Shown: positions 9,367-16,973 of the stretch, in pieces
How positions within the stretch are numbered: the first letter of the stretch is position 1
How the letters are laid out: every line of letters starts with the position of its first letter
Assembly: GCA_035689345.1 (NCBI GenBank)
Contig: DASSLR010000075.1
Span: 1-43,810 of the forward strand
Direction: 5' to 3'
DNA length: 43,810 nucleotides
From: CF-118 sp035689345
GTDB lineage: Bacteria; Chloroflexota; Dormibacteria; Dormibacterales; Dormibacteraceae
The notes under the pieces: model-generated
Told to the model about the DNA's origin: nothing
The model's input: the letters and a program-made list of their open reading frames with translations, nothing else
Database searches by the model: none
Position numbers and translations under genes: made by a program

Positions 9367-9828
9367 TTACCTCCGTGTGTAGGTCAGCTCCAGATCCGGC
9401 TCCCAGGAGGCGCCACTCTTGCTCATCTCGCCTTTGCTGACGATGGTCTTGCCGTCCTCGGCCACCGTGAGCACCATGCGCTGGGAGAACTCGGGCGAAT
9501 TGCGCTGCCAGCGCACGACATTGTGCTCGAACGAGACGTCGTACTTTCGGGATACTCCGCGCTCGTCGAAATAGAGCATGTACACCTCGCGACTCGCGTC
9601 ATCGCTACCGAAGATGGCCATGCCGCTCGGGATCCCAGGTTCATCGATCTCTGAACGCATGAGCAGGAATGCGCCCCCCTCGATCCACTCAAAGCTCACC
9701 CGGCCGTGGAGAGTCTTGCCACGGAGGTAGGGGTGCGTCCCCGTGGTTACCCACGTTCCCACCACCGGTTCCAGAGCCTGGAGAGCCGGATTGGGTTGCA
9801 GCGCTTCGAAGCCGATCTCTCTAGCCAC
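9367..9828 (-). CDS. DUF1579-like / lipocalin-like small protein
   Basis: The protein is about 153 residues. The segment LQALEPVVGTWVTTGTHPY followed by RVSFEWIEGGAFLLMRS, FGSDDASREVYMLYFDERG and WRQRNSPEF-type repeats of beta strands fits the DUF1579-like calycin barrels often annotated as hypothetical or heme/fatty-acid-binding-like. The start is uncertain: GTG 9828 is taken because the open frame upstream runs into the tRNA-Cys gene; GTG 9837 is an alternative. It probably shares the tRNA-Cys transcript. No enzymatic motif is visible. Confidence 0.7.
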   Translation of the reverse strand: MAREIGFEALQPNPALQALEPVVGTWVTTGTHPYLRGKTLHGRVSFEWIEGGAFLLMRSEIDEPGIPSGMAIFGSDDASREVYMLYFDERGVSRKYDVSFEHNVVRWQRNSPEFSQRMVLTVAEDGKTIVSKGEMSKSGASWEPDLELTYTRR

Positions 9829-9852
9829 TACGCCCACCGCACCGATCTGCGC

Positions 9853-9926
<74 letters not shown>

Positions 9927-9945
9927 CCGTTTCCGCAACCGATTC

Positions 9946-9951
9946 TATGAT
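9946..9951 (+). promoter_or_regulatory. -10 box of a probable leaderless promoter
   Basis: TATGAT ends 7 nt before the ATG at 9959, which places the expected transcription start on the start codon. No Shine-Dalgarno is present between them. A second in-frame ATG (9947) overlaps the box. Confidence 0.5.
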
Positions 9952-9958
9952 CCCGGCG

Positions 9959-10429
9959 ATGTCGCAGGAATTCCGCGACGCGATGGCTCGCCTCGCGGCC
10001 GGGGTGGTGGTCGTGAGCACCTCCACGGCCGGCGGTTACAAGGGCCTGACCGCCACGAGCCTCGTCTCGGTCTCGCTCGAGCCGCCGATGGTGCTCGTCG
10101 CGCTCGAGCGCGAGAGCGCGACCCGCGCGGCCATCGTCGAAAGCGGTCGGTTCGGCATCTCCGTGCTGACCCGGGCGCAGGAGTTCATCGCGGAGCGGTT
10201 CGCGGGCCGCGCGCCGGCGGTCGACCCGCGCTGGCCGGACATCCCGCACCGCAAAGGCGCCCACGGGCTCCCGCTGATCGAGGGCTGCGCCGCGTGGCTC
10301 GAGTGCCGGGTCGATCAGGTCCACGAGGCCGGCGACCACGAGGTCCTGATCGCGACGGTGGAGTCCGCGTCACTCGGCAAGGGCGATCCGCTCATCCTCT
10401 GGGACCGCTCCTTCTGGACTCTCCACTAA
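9959..10429 (+). CDS. Flavin reductase-like FMN-binding protein
   Basis: The protein is 156 residues, the whole length of the flavin reductase domain (PF01613). Visible signatures are FRDAMARLAAGVVVVST, GLTATSLVSVSLEPPMVLVAL with the flavin-binding Thr/Ser, GRFGISVLTRAQEFIAERFAG, and a C-terminal strand DPLILWDRSFWTL. Members reduce FMN or FAD with NAD(P)H for a partner monooxygenase. The partner is not obvious; the monooxygenase fragment at the left edge carries its own flavin. The stop overlaps the convergent metallopeptidase stop (CTAA). Confidence 0.88.
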   Translation: MSQEFRDAMARLAAGVVVVSTSTAGGYKGLTATSLVSVSLEPPMVLVALERESATRAAIVESGRFGISVLTRAQEFIAERFAGRAPAVDPRWPDIPHRKGAHGLPLIEGCAAWLECRVDQVHEAGDHEVLIATVESASLGKGDPLILWDRSFWTLH

Positions 10430-10740
10430 TAAGGAAGGTCGTCCTCGTCCATGCCGAAGTGGTGGCCCACCTCGTGCAGCAGCGTGCGCCGGACCTCGTC
10501 GATCAGCTCCTGCATCGTCCGGCTCGCGCGCTCGTGCGAGCGTTTGTACAGCGTGATCCGCTCCGGGTAGCCCTGGCCCGCTCCCAGCGCGCCCGCGCCT
10601 TCGTACAACCCCATCAGGCCGTCAGGCGAGCTTTCCTCGACGATGATCATGGTGTTCGCGAGGTAGGACTGGAACTCGGGCGGTATGCGGTCGACCGCGG
10701 TCAGCACCAGCTGCTCGAATTCGTTCATGCTGACGCGCAT
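10426..10740 (-). CDS. Zincin-like metallopeptidase family protein (DUF1025/PF06262 type)
   Basis: The protein is 104 residues from ATG 10740 (100 from ATG 10728). Near its end is LLHEVGHHFGMDEDDL (zinc ligands His 89 and His 93, catalytic Glu 90), the hallmark of this small actinobacterial-type metallopeptidase family; ERITLYKR is also typical. The substrate is unknown. The start codon region overlaps, in antisense, the start of the divergent dehydrogenase gene: there is no intergenic DNA between them. Confidence 0.88.
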   Translation of the reverse strand: MRVSMNEFEQLVLTAVDRIPPEFQSYLANTMIIVEESSPDGLMGLYEGAGALGAGQGYPERITLYKRSHERASRTMQELIDEVRRTLLHEVGHHFGMDEDDLPY

Positions 10741-11593
10741 GGGTGAATTGAAGCGCGTCGTCGTCGTCGGCGCAGGCACGATGGGATCGCAGATCGCGCT
10801 CCAGACCGCGCTCAGCGGCAAGTACGACGTGACCCTGGTCGACTCCGCCCCAGGGCAGCTGGAGCGCGCCCGCGCGCAGAACCAGAAGCTCATGGACCGA
10901 TCGGTGGAGAAAGGACGTCTCACCGCGGAGCAGGCGAAAGCCGCGATGGCACGGATCCGCGAAAGCGACAGCCTCGCCGGTCCGGCGGGCGAGGCGGACG
11001 TAGTCATAGAAGCGGTCTTCGAAGACTTCGAAGCCAAGAAGAGCGTGTTCACCGAGCTGGCCAGGCACGCGGCCAAAGACGCCATCCTCACCAGCAACTC
11101 GAGCACCATCGCCATCAGCCGCCTGGCGGACTTTTCGGGCCGGCCCGAGCGCTGCTGCAACACACACTTCTTCCACCCGGTGACCGTGATGCAGCTCTGC
11201 GAGATCGCGCGCGGGCCCAAGACCTCGGACGAGACCGTGGCCGCGGCGATGGACTTCGTGCGCAGCATCGACCGCACGCCCGTCCTCCTGAACAAGGAGA
11301 TCTGGGGCTTCATCGTCAACCGCATCCTGTTCGCGGCCTCCGAGGAGGCGATCCGCCTGCTCGAGGGCGGCTACGCGAGCGCCGAGGACATCGACATCGC
11401 GGTCCAGAAAGGCCTCAACTGGCCGATGGGCCCGTTCCACCTGCTCGACTTCAGCGGGCTCGACATCTTCTACGGCGCGATGAAGGACCGCCAGAGCCAC
11501 GGCGAGGGCGACGGCGCGCCGAAGGTGCTCGAGAAGCTGATCGAGCAGGGCAAGCTCGGCCGCAAAACGGGGGAGGGGTTTTTCAAGTACTGA
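10739..11593 (+). CDS. 3-hydroxyacyl-CoA dehydrogenase (3-hydroxybutyryl-CoA type)
   Basis: The protein is 284 residues, the length of the single-domain Hbd type. An N-terminal Rossmann fold VVVVGAGTMGSQIA (7-20) binds NAD(P); the catalytic His 143 is in NTHFFHPVTVMQLCE with Glu 155; SNSST (119-123) and NKEIWGFIVNRI follow; the C-terminal helical domain ends KTGEGFFKY. It oxidises (or reduces) 3-hydroxybutyryl-CoA in beta-oxidation or butyrate metabolism. Starts at 10727 (ATG) or 10748 (TTG) are also possible; all overlap or abut the divergent metallopeptidase gene. Confidence 0.93.
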   Translation: MGELKRVVVVGAGTMGSQIALQTALSGKYDVTLVDSAPGQLERARAQNQKLMDRSVEKGRLTAEQAKAAMARIRESDSLAGPAGEADVVIEAVFEDFEAKKSVFTELARHAAKDAILTSNSSTIAISRLADFSGRPERCCNTHFFHPVTVMQLCEIARGPKTSDETVAAAMDFVRSIDRTPVLLNKEIWGFIVNRILFAASEEAIRLLEGGYASAEDIDIAVQKGLNWPMGPFHLLDFSGLDIFYGAMKDRQSHGEGDGAPKVLEKLIEQGKLGRKTGEGFFKY

Positions 11594-11609
11594 GGGCACA
11601 ATTGGGGGT

Positions 11610-11683
11610 GCCCCCGTAGCCCAATTGGCAGAGGCAGCCGGCTTAAACCCGGTCCAGCGCGGGTTCGAGCCCCGCCGGGGGTA
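11610..11683 (+). tRNA. Class I tRNA with anticodon UAA (nominally tRNA-Leu, but without a long variable arm)
   Basis: The 74-nt gene folds as acceptor GCCCCCG/CGGGGGT (one G-U), D-arm GCC/GGC with GG in the loop, anticodon stem GCCGG/CCGGT with loop CTTAAAC (U33 kept, anticodon UAA at 11644-11646), a 5-nt variable loop (CCAGC) and T-arm GCGGG-TTCGAGC-CCCGC. The discriminator is A. Bacterial tRNA-Leu normally has a long variable arm, which is absent. CCA is not encoded, unlike the other three tRNAs here. It begins 16 bp after the dehydrogenase stop. Confidence 0.85.
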
Positions 11684-11707
11684 TTCGGCGGCCCCGGCGC
11701 AGCCGCC

Positions 11708-11713
11708 TAGAAT
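11708..11713 (+). promoter_or_regulatory. -10 box of a probable leaderless promoter
   Basis: TAGAAT lies exactly 7 nt upstream of the GTG at 11721, with no Shine-Dalgarno. It is 24 bp downstream of the tRNA end. Confidence 0.5.
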
Positions 11714-11720
11714 CCATTCA

Positions 11721-12059
11721 GTGGCCACCCACCACCACCACGCTGAAGAGGATCCCGAGGAGCCCGACGAGCCCGAGCAGCCGAGCGCTCCGGACAACGG
11801 GGCCAACGCACCGACACGCATGGTGCCGAGCGTCGGCCTGCCGAGCCGGGAGTGGGAGTATTCGACCCACGTCCTGACCCTGGCGCAGGTCGCTGACGGC
11901 AAAACGCTCGTCCAGGTTCTCAAGGATTCGGCCGGCGAAGGCTGGGAGCTTGCCGAGGTCGTCGACGGGGGGGAGAAGCGCGTACTCCTGATGAGGCGGC
12001 CTAAGCGCGCCCAGCGCGAGGCCAGACGCGTGGGTTTCGCGCCTCCTACGCACACCTGA
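11721..12059 (+). CDS. Small protein with DUF4177-like C-terminal domain
   Basis: The protein is 112 residues. It starts with an unusual His run (THHHH) and an acidic Pro/Glu-rich region (to about residue 35), followed by a domain REWEYSTHVLTL, then VLKDSAGEGWELAEVV and LLMRRPKR, which resembles DUF4177 (a WEY...EGWELV...LLKRP pattern). The C-terminal tail is basic. GTG 11721 is preferred because the TAGAAT box sits 7 nt upstream; the open frame further upstream covers the tRNA. Function unknown. Confidence 0.65.
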   Translation: MATHHHHAEEDPEEPDEPEQPSAPDNGANAPTRMVPSVGLPSREWEYSTHVLTLAQVADGKTLVQVLKDSAGEGWELAEVVDGGEKRVLLMRRPKRAQREARRVGFAPPTHT

Positions 12060-12088
12060 CTTCGGTCGCCGTCAGGCGCAAGCGGCGC

Positions 12089-12778
12089 GTGCTGGTGGTC
12101 GAGGACGATGGTCCCATCCGCGCCCTGGTGGCCGAGATCATCCGCCAGCAGGGCCACGAGGCTCTCGAGGCGGCCAACGGCGCCAGCGCCATCGAGCTCG
12201 GCCGCGCAGCGCAACCGGACCTCGTGCTCGTCGACTGGGTGCTGCCCGACATCAGCGGCACGGAGGTGATCCTCGAGCTGCGCCGGCAGGGCCTGGTGTG
12301 CCCGATGGTGATGCTGACCGGGCGCACCAACAAGATGGACGAGGTCGTCGGCCTCGAGGTCGGCGCCGACGACTACATCACCAAACCCTTCGACTCGCGC
12401 ATCCTCGCTGCCCGCGTCAACGCGCACCTGCGGCGGTCGACGTTCAGCTCTTCAGGCACTGGTCCGGAAGGGCTCCTCACGGTCGGCGCGATGCAGATCG
12501 ACAACGCCGCGCGCCGCGTGCGCGTGGGCGACGAGGAGATCCCGCTCACGATGACCGAGTTCAACCTCATCGCCGTGCTCGCGGCCAACCCCGAGCGCGT
12601 GCTCACTCGCGCCCAGCTGCGCGACAAGGTGTGGGGCTATCCGCACGACCTCGACGACCACTCCGTCGATCCGCACGTCCAGCGCCTGCGGCGCAAGCTC
12701 TCCAGGCACCCGGAGTCGGGCGTGGTGCTCGACGCGGTCCCCGGCCTGGGTTACCGGCTGTCCGTCAGATCCGTTTGA
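12089..12778 (+). CDS. OmpR/PhoB-family response regulator, orphan
   Basis: The protein is 229 residues. The receiver domain has the acidic pair in VEDD, phosphoacceptor Asp 49 (VLVDW), Thr 77 (MLTG) and Lys 99 (YITKPF). A winged-helix DNA-binding domain follows (about 130-226: LTMTEFNLI, LTRAQLRDKVWG, VDPHVQRLRRKL, GLGYRL). GTG 12089 is the first usable start; the natural N-terminus may be slightly longer (KRRVLVV). No histidine kinase gene lies nearby. The gene begins 29 bp after the DUF4177-like gene. Confidence 0.92.
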   Translation: MLVVEDDGPIRALVAEIIRQQGHEALEAANGASAIELGRAAQPDLVLVDWVLPDISGTEVILELRRQGLVCPMVMLTGRTNKMDEVVGLEVGADDYITKPFDSRILAARVNAHLRRSTFSSSGTGPEGLLTVGAMQIDNAARRVRVGDEEIPLTMTEFNLIAVLAANPERVLTRAQLRDKVWGYPHDLDDHSVDPHVQRLRRKLSRHPESGVVLDAVPGLGYRLSVRSV

Positions 12779-12799
12779 TTCGTTACTTCCTGGAAGACC

Positions 12800-13621
12800 A
12801 TGGCTGATTCAAGACCGATAGGCATCTTCGATTCCGGCGTCGGCGGCCTCACCGTGCTCAGGGCGATCCGCGAGCGGCTGCCGCACGAGCCGACCATCTA
12901 CCTGGCCGACCTCTTTCACTTTCCATACGGACCGCGTTACCAGGACGAGGTACGGGGCTTCGCGTTCGAGATCATCCGCTACCTCGAGACGCGCGACGTA
13001 AAGCTCGTGGTGATCGCGTGCAACACCGCCACCGCGGCGGCGCTCAACCAGGCCCGCGAGCATTTCGAGATCCCGATCGTGGGCGTCATCAACCCCGGCG
13101 CGCAGGCCGCGGTCGAGACGACGCAGAACCGGCGCGTGGGGGTCATCTCCACCGAGGGGACCATGCGCAGCCAGGAGTACCTGCACGCGATCAAGGAGCT
13201 CGACCCGATGATCGGCGTCTACCAGAAAGCGTGCCCCGAGCTGGTGGACATCGTGGAATCGGGTGACGCCGACACGCCGCGCGCCGAAGACGTGCTGCGG
13301 CGCGACCTGGCCGAGATCGTCCGCCTCAACGCGGACACGCTCGTGCTGGGCTGCACCCATTACCCGCTGCTCAAACCGGCGATCGAGCGCGTGTACCCTG
13401 GCGCGTTCATGCTCGTCGACTCCGCCCTGACGACCGCGGCCAAGGTCGAGCGGCATCTCGACCATTCGCGCCTGCGCGCGGACTCGTCGGAGCCACACCA
13501 TGAAGTCCTCGTGACCGCGGTGCCGCAGCACTTTCACGACATCGCGGCCAACATCTTCGGCGAGACGGTCGACGCGGAGGAGGTGCGCATCTGGGAGCAG
13601 CAAAGAGCACAGAGGACCTGA
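12800..13621 (+). CDS. murI: Glutamate racemase
   Basis: The protein is 273 residues. It makes D-glutamate for peptidoglycan. The two catalytic Cys are present: Cys 74 in VIACNTATAAAL and Cys 185 in LGCTHYPLL; DSGVGGLTVL (11-20) is the N-terminal signature. The active-site strand reads FHFPYG where most homologues have T/R-V-PYG. ATG 12800 has GGAAG 4-8 nt upstream. It is followed directly by the polyprenyl synthase, which probably starts at or inside its 3' end. Confidence 0.95.
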   Translation: MADSRPIGIFDSGVGGLTVLRAIRERLPHEPTIYLADLFHFPYGPRYQDEVRGFAFEIIRYLETRDVKLVVIACNTATAAALNQAREHFEIPIVGVINPGAQAAVETTQNRRVGVISTEGTMRSQEYLHAIKELDPMIGVYQKACPELVDIVESGDADTPRAEDVLRRDLAEIVRLNADTLVLGCTHYPLLKPAIERVYPGAFMLVDSALTTAAKVERHLDHSRLRADSSEPHHEVLVTAVPQHFHDIAANIFGETVDAEEVRIWEQQRAQRT

Positions 13622-13653
13622 GCGTCTTCGGTCCCATCGCGCCCGACCTCGCG

Positions 13654-14574
13654 GTGATCGAGGCCGAGCTGCAGAAGACGATCGCGCGCGACCCCGACGT
13701 GGTGTCCGCGCCCATGTCCGACCTCTTCGCCGCCGGCGGCAAGCGCGTGCGTCCCGCCCTGGTGCTGCTGACCGCGCGCCTGGGCGACTACGACCTCGAG
13801 CGGCTCACCCCCGCGGCCATGGCGGTCGAGCTCGTGCACGCGGCCACCCTCGTCCACGACGACGTGATCGACCGCTCGCCCACCCGACGAGGCAGGCCAT
13901 CGGTGGCCGCGGCGCTGGGCGACGAACCGGCCATCGTGGTCGGTGACTACTATTTCGCCAAGGCCTACGAGCAGGCCGCGCGAAGCCAGTCCGCCGAGGT
14001 CGTGGCGATTCTCGCCAACGCCGTCATGCGGATCTGCGCGGGTGAGGTTCACCAGCAGGCGATCCGCTACCGCTACACGACGGGCATCGAGGAGTACATG
14101 CGCCGGATCGAGGCCAAGACCGCGACGCTGCTCGCTGCTTGCTGCGACATCGGGGCCTTGCTGAGCGGCATGTCCGACGAGAAGCGCGACGCCGTGCGCG
14201 AGTACGGGCGGCTGCTCGGCCTCGCGTTTCAGATCGCGGACGACGTCCTCGATTACCTCGGCACGGAGGACACGACCGGCAAGCCGAGCGGGCACGACCT
14301 CTCTGAAGGCTTCGCCACGCTGCCGTTGATGCTGGCGATGCAGGATCCGATGCTCGTCGCGTCTCTGGGTCACCTGCTGGCGGACGGACGCGCGCTGAAC
14401 GCCGACGAGGCCGCACGCGTGGCAGCTCGCGTTCGCGCCAGCGACGGGCCGCGCGTCGCCATCGAGCGCGCTCGAGTCCTCGCATCAGAAGCCGCAGCAA
14501 ACCTTGAAGGTCTCGGTCCACACGCGGCGTCGCTCGTGGCCCTGGCCGACTACGTGGTTTCTCGAAAGTTCTAA
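13654..14574 (+). CDS. Polyprenyl diphosphate synthase (trans-isoprenyl chain)
   Basis: The protein is 306 residues. The first Asp-rich motif is HDDVID (Asp 69, 70 and 73), the second is ADDVLD (Asp 196, 197 and 200), and GGKRVRP (28-34) binds the diphosphate. It elongates allylic diphosphates with isopentenyl diphosphate, probably for the quinone side chain; chain length cannot be read reliably. GTG 13654 is the start with a standard codon, but in-frame codons upstream to CTG 13591 (giving STEDLSVFGPIAPDL) look protein-like, so the true start may lie inside murI. Confidence 0.92.
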   Translation: MIEAELQKTIARDPDVVSAPMSDLFAAGGKRVRPALVLLTARLGDYDLERLTPAAMAVELVHAATLVHDDVIDRSPTRRGRPSVAAALGDEPAIVVGDYYFAKAYEQAARSQSAEVVAILANAVMRICAGEVHQQAIRYRYTTGIEEYMRRIEAKTATLLAACCDIGALLSGMSDEKRDAVREYGRLLGLAFQIADDVLDYLGTEDTTGKPSGHDLSEGFATLPLMLAMQDPMLVASLGHLLADGRALNADEAARVAARVRASDGPRVAIERARVLASEAAANLEGLGPHAASLVALADYVVSRKF

Positions 14575-14582
14575 CCTAACTT

Positions 14583-14779
14583 AGTGCCCCGCGCCGGAAG
14601 CCCCTTGCATCTTCGCGGCCTAGGCGCCCGGGCGGCTGCGCCGCCGAAGCCGGCGTCAAGGGGCCCGGAGCTTCTCGTCGCGCATCTACGCGATGCGCTC
14701 CTCGTCGCGCCACCCTTTCCTTGGCTCCGGGCGCCGATGCCGCGAATCTTGCTGCGGATCTCCGGCGCGGGGCACTAGT
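14583..14779. repeat. 197-bp imperfect palindrome with 17-bp perfect terminal inverted repeats (MITE- or REP-like)
   Basis: TAGTGCCCCGCGCCGGA at the left end (14583-14599) is the exact reverse complement of the right end (14763-14779). The arms continue to match inside: TTCGCGGC.T.GGCGCCCGG on the left pairs with its complement on the right (19 of 21), with about 15 poorly matched bases between the two blocks. A small hairpin CGCATC/GATGCG is in the centre. It fills the gap between the prenyl synthase (ends 14574) and the methylase/HemD gene (starts 14787); nothing else is seen there. Confidence 0.75.
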
Positions 14780-14786
14780 GCCGCCG

Positions 14787-16214
14787 ATGGCCAGGGTGAT
14801 GCTCGTCGGTGTCGGGCCAGGGGATCCGGGTCTCGCCACGATGCATGCAGTCGAAGCGATCAAGCGTGCCGACGTCATCCGCAACACAGATGGATGCGGC
14901 ATGAATCTCCTTCATCTCGCCTCACCCGACGCGGACGTGCGCGCGTTCGAGTCCACCGACGAATTGGTGCGTCTCGCGCGCGGCGGACGCAAGGTGACGG
15001 TGCTGTTTCCCGGCAACCCATATGCGTTCGCGGGCGGAAGCGAGATCGCGGCGAGGCTCGATCGTGCGGGCATCGATTTCGAGGCCGTGCCGGGCATGAC
15101 CGTCGAGATGGCGGCCCCCGTGATGAGCGGCATCCCCCTGACCATCGAGGGGCGCTCCAACTCGCTGGGGTTGGGGCTCGTGAAGGGCGCCGAGACGGTC
15201 GTGCTGCGGCTCGCCTCGGGCTGGTGGGAGTCCGGCATCGGCAAGCTCATGGCCGACGGGCGCCCGGCCGACACGCCGGCCGCGCTCATCCTCAGCCCCG
15301 GCCTGCCGGGCCAGCGGCGCGTCGCCGCCCCGCTCGGCGAGCTGGCGCGGAAGGCGGCCACCTACGGATTGCGCGGCGACGCGCTGCTCGTGCTCGGTCC
15401 CGGTGTGGAGATGGCCGAGCGGCTGGACTCGCTCTCGCGCCGGCCGCTGCACGGGCGGCGCGTGCTCATCACGCGGGCCAGGCACCAGGTGGAGCCGTTC
15501 CGGCGCGAGCTCGCCGACCTCGGCGCGGCGGTGGTGGAGATCCCGACGATCGCCATCCGGCCGATGCCGACCGACGACCGGGTGCGCGAGGCGATCGCCA
15601 ACCTCGATAGCACCGCGCTGGTCATCTTCGCGTCCGCGAACGCGGTGGACATCTTCTTCCAGATGCTGAACACCGCAGGCGCCGACGCGCGGGCGTTTTA
15701 CGGCAGCAAGCTGTGCGCCATCGGCCAGGAGACCGCCGAGTCGATGGCGACGCACGGCCTGCGGCCCGAGCTGGTCACCAGCGAGTACACGGCCGAGGGC
15801 CTGGCCAAGGCCCTCGAAGGCTGGGAGATGGAGGGGATGCGGGTGCTCGTGCCGCGTGCAGAGGTCGCGCGCGACGCCCTACCATCCCTCCTTGCGAAAC
15901 GAGGTGCTGAAGTCCACATCCTTCCCGTCTACCAGGCCGTGTGCCCGCCCGACGCGGGGCCCGCGCTCATGAAGCTGTTCGCCGCCGAAGGGGTCGACTT
16001 CATCACCTTCACGAGCTCGTCGACCGTGGCGAACTTCGTGCGCGCGTTTCCCGAGGACAGGCTGCCGGCGGTGCTCGGCGACGCGGTCATCGCGTGCATG
16101 GGCCCGGTCACGGCGGACACGGCGCGCAAGCTTGGCCTGAACGTCGAGATCATCGCGCGCGAGTACACGATCCGCGGTCTCGCGGCCGCCATCGCCGCCG
16201 CCGCAGTCAGGTGA
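14787..16214 (+). CDS. Tetrapyrrole methylase-like / uroporphyrinogen-III synthase (HemD) fusion
   Basis: The protein is 475 residues. Residues 1-225 form a tetrapyrrole methylase (SUMT/CobA-like) domain: VGVGPGDPGL, FPGNPYAFAGG in place of the usual GGDPF.RGGEE, and VPGMTVEMAAPVMSGIPLT. Residues 230-475 form HemD: GRRVLITRARHQ, ALVIFASANAVDIFF, VLVPRAEVARDALP and FTSSSTVANFV. HemD closes the tetrapyrrole ring; SUMT makes precorrin-2 for siroheme or cobalamin. The methylase half is clearly diverged, so its activity is uncertain. ATG 14787 is taken (GTG 14778 possible). The start is 8 bp from the palindrome at 14583-14779. The stop overlaps the next start as GTGA. Confidence 0.85.
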   Translation: MARVMLVGVGPGDPGLATMHAVEAIKRADVIRNTDGCGMNLLHLASPDADVRAFESTDELVRLARGGRKVTVLFPGNPYAFAGGSEIAARLDRAGIDFEAVPGMTVEMAAPVMSGIPLTIEGRSNSLGLGLVKGAETVVLRLASGWWESGIGKLMADGRPADTPAALILSPGLPGQRRVAAPLGELARKAATYGLRGDALLVLGPGVEMAERLDSLSRRPLHGRRVLITRARHQVEPFRRELADLGAAVVEIPTIAIRPMPTDDRVREAIANLDSTALVIFASANAVDIFFQMLNTAGADARAFYGSKLCAIGQETAESMATHGLRPELVTSEYTAEGLAKALEGWEMEGMRVLVPRAEVARDALPSLLAKRGAEVHILPVYQAVCPPDAGPALMKLFAAEGVDFITFTSSSTVANFVRAFPEDRLPAVLGDAVIACMGPVTADTARKLGLNVEIIAREYTIRGLAAAIAAAAVR

Positions 16215-16912
16215 CCAAAGCCAAAGCCGCCCCTCGACCCGCCCCGGTCGACACGGAAGACGAGCTGATCCTCCCGGAGACATGGCGGCGGAGGCCATGG
16301 ATCCCCATCGCCATTCTCATCGCCGTGCTCGCGGTAGTGCTCGGCGCCGGACTCGCCATGGACAAGGCGCTGCAGCCGGTAGTGCCCTCGCAGCTGGCCG
16401 ACTGCAAGACGTCGACGCGACTTGGGCCGCACGAGTTCGTCGGCCTTCAGCCGATCTGCATCAAGGCCGGCAAGACCTACACGGCCACGCTGTATACGAC
16501 ACAGGGCAGCATCGTCATCAAGCTGCACCCCGAGTACGCGCCTGTCACCGTCAACAACTTCGTCGTGCTCGCGGTCAACGGTTACTACAACGGCCTCACG
16601 TTCTGGGACGCACCCGACTGGGAGGTCCAGGGCGGCGACCCGCTGGGCAACGGCCGCGGCGGCCCAGGCTACACGCTCCCCGAGGAGAAAACGAACGGCC
16701 TGAAATGGGATCCGGGCTCGGTGGGCATGGCGCGCATCCCCGGCGGTCCCGTCAATGGAAGCCAGTTCTTCATCACGAAGAGCGCGTGGCCGGGGTCCGG
16801 CCCGACGGCGACCTACAACTACTTCGGGGAGGTCACCAACGGCCTCACCGACCACGTCGCCGCCCTGACCCCCGGCGATCGCATCAACACGATCACGATC
16901 GCGGTCACCTGA
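16211..16912 (+). CDS. Membrane-anchored cyclophilin-type peptidyl-prolyl isomerase
   Basis: The protein is 233 residues. A short cytoplasmic N-terminus with WRRRPW is followed by one membrane segment (about 32-54), then an extracytoplasmic cyclophilin domain: YTTQGSIVIKLHPEYAPVTVNNFV, GGDPLGNGRGGPGY, GMARIPGGPVNGSQFFIT and the closing FGEVTNGLTDHVAAL. Cyclophilins catalyse proline cis-trans isomerisation; here on exported proteins. GTG 16211 overlaps the upstream stop by 4 bp. A GC-rich hairpin CCCTCCGG/CCGGAGGG (about 16924-16949), without a T-tract, follows it. Confidence 0.92.
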   Translation: MTKAKAAPRPAPVDTEDELILPETWRRRPWIPIAILIAVLAVVLGAGLAMDKALQPVVPSQLADCKTSTRLGPHEFVGLQPICIKAGKTYTATLYTTQGSIVIKLHPEYAPVTVNNFVVLAVNGYYNGLTFWDAPDWEVQGGDPLGNGRGGPGYTLPEEKTNGLKWDPGSVGMARIPGGPVNGSQFFITKSAWPGSGPTATYNYFGEVTNGLTDHVAALTPGDRINTITIAVT

Positions 16913-16958
16913 TCTCGCGCAGGCCCTCCGGCGCGGAGGAGCCCGGAGGGGCGTGGCC

Positions 16959-16964
16959 TATAAT
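16959..16964 (+). promoter_or_regulatory. -10 box (TATAAT) of the tat-rph-rdgB operon
   Basis: A perfect TATAAT lies 9 nt upstream of the tatA ATG (16974), leaving a leader of at most about 3 nt. No Shine-Dalgarno is present, so tatA is probably translated from a leaderless or nearly leaderless mRNA. Confidence 0.6.
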
Positions 16965-16973
16965 CGGCTCGAG

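Noticed and set aside
10622..12427. Minus-strand open frame of 601 codons
   Set aside because: It is antisense to the dehydrogenase, the tRNA, the DUF4177-like gene and the response regulator; its translation is low-complexity and matches nothing.
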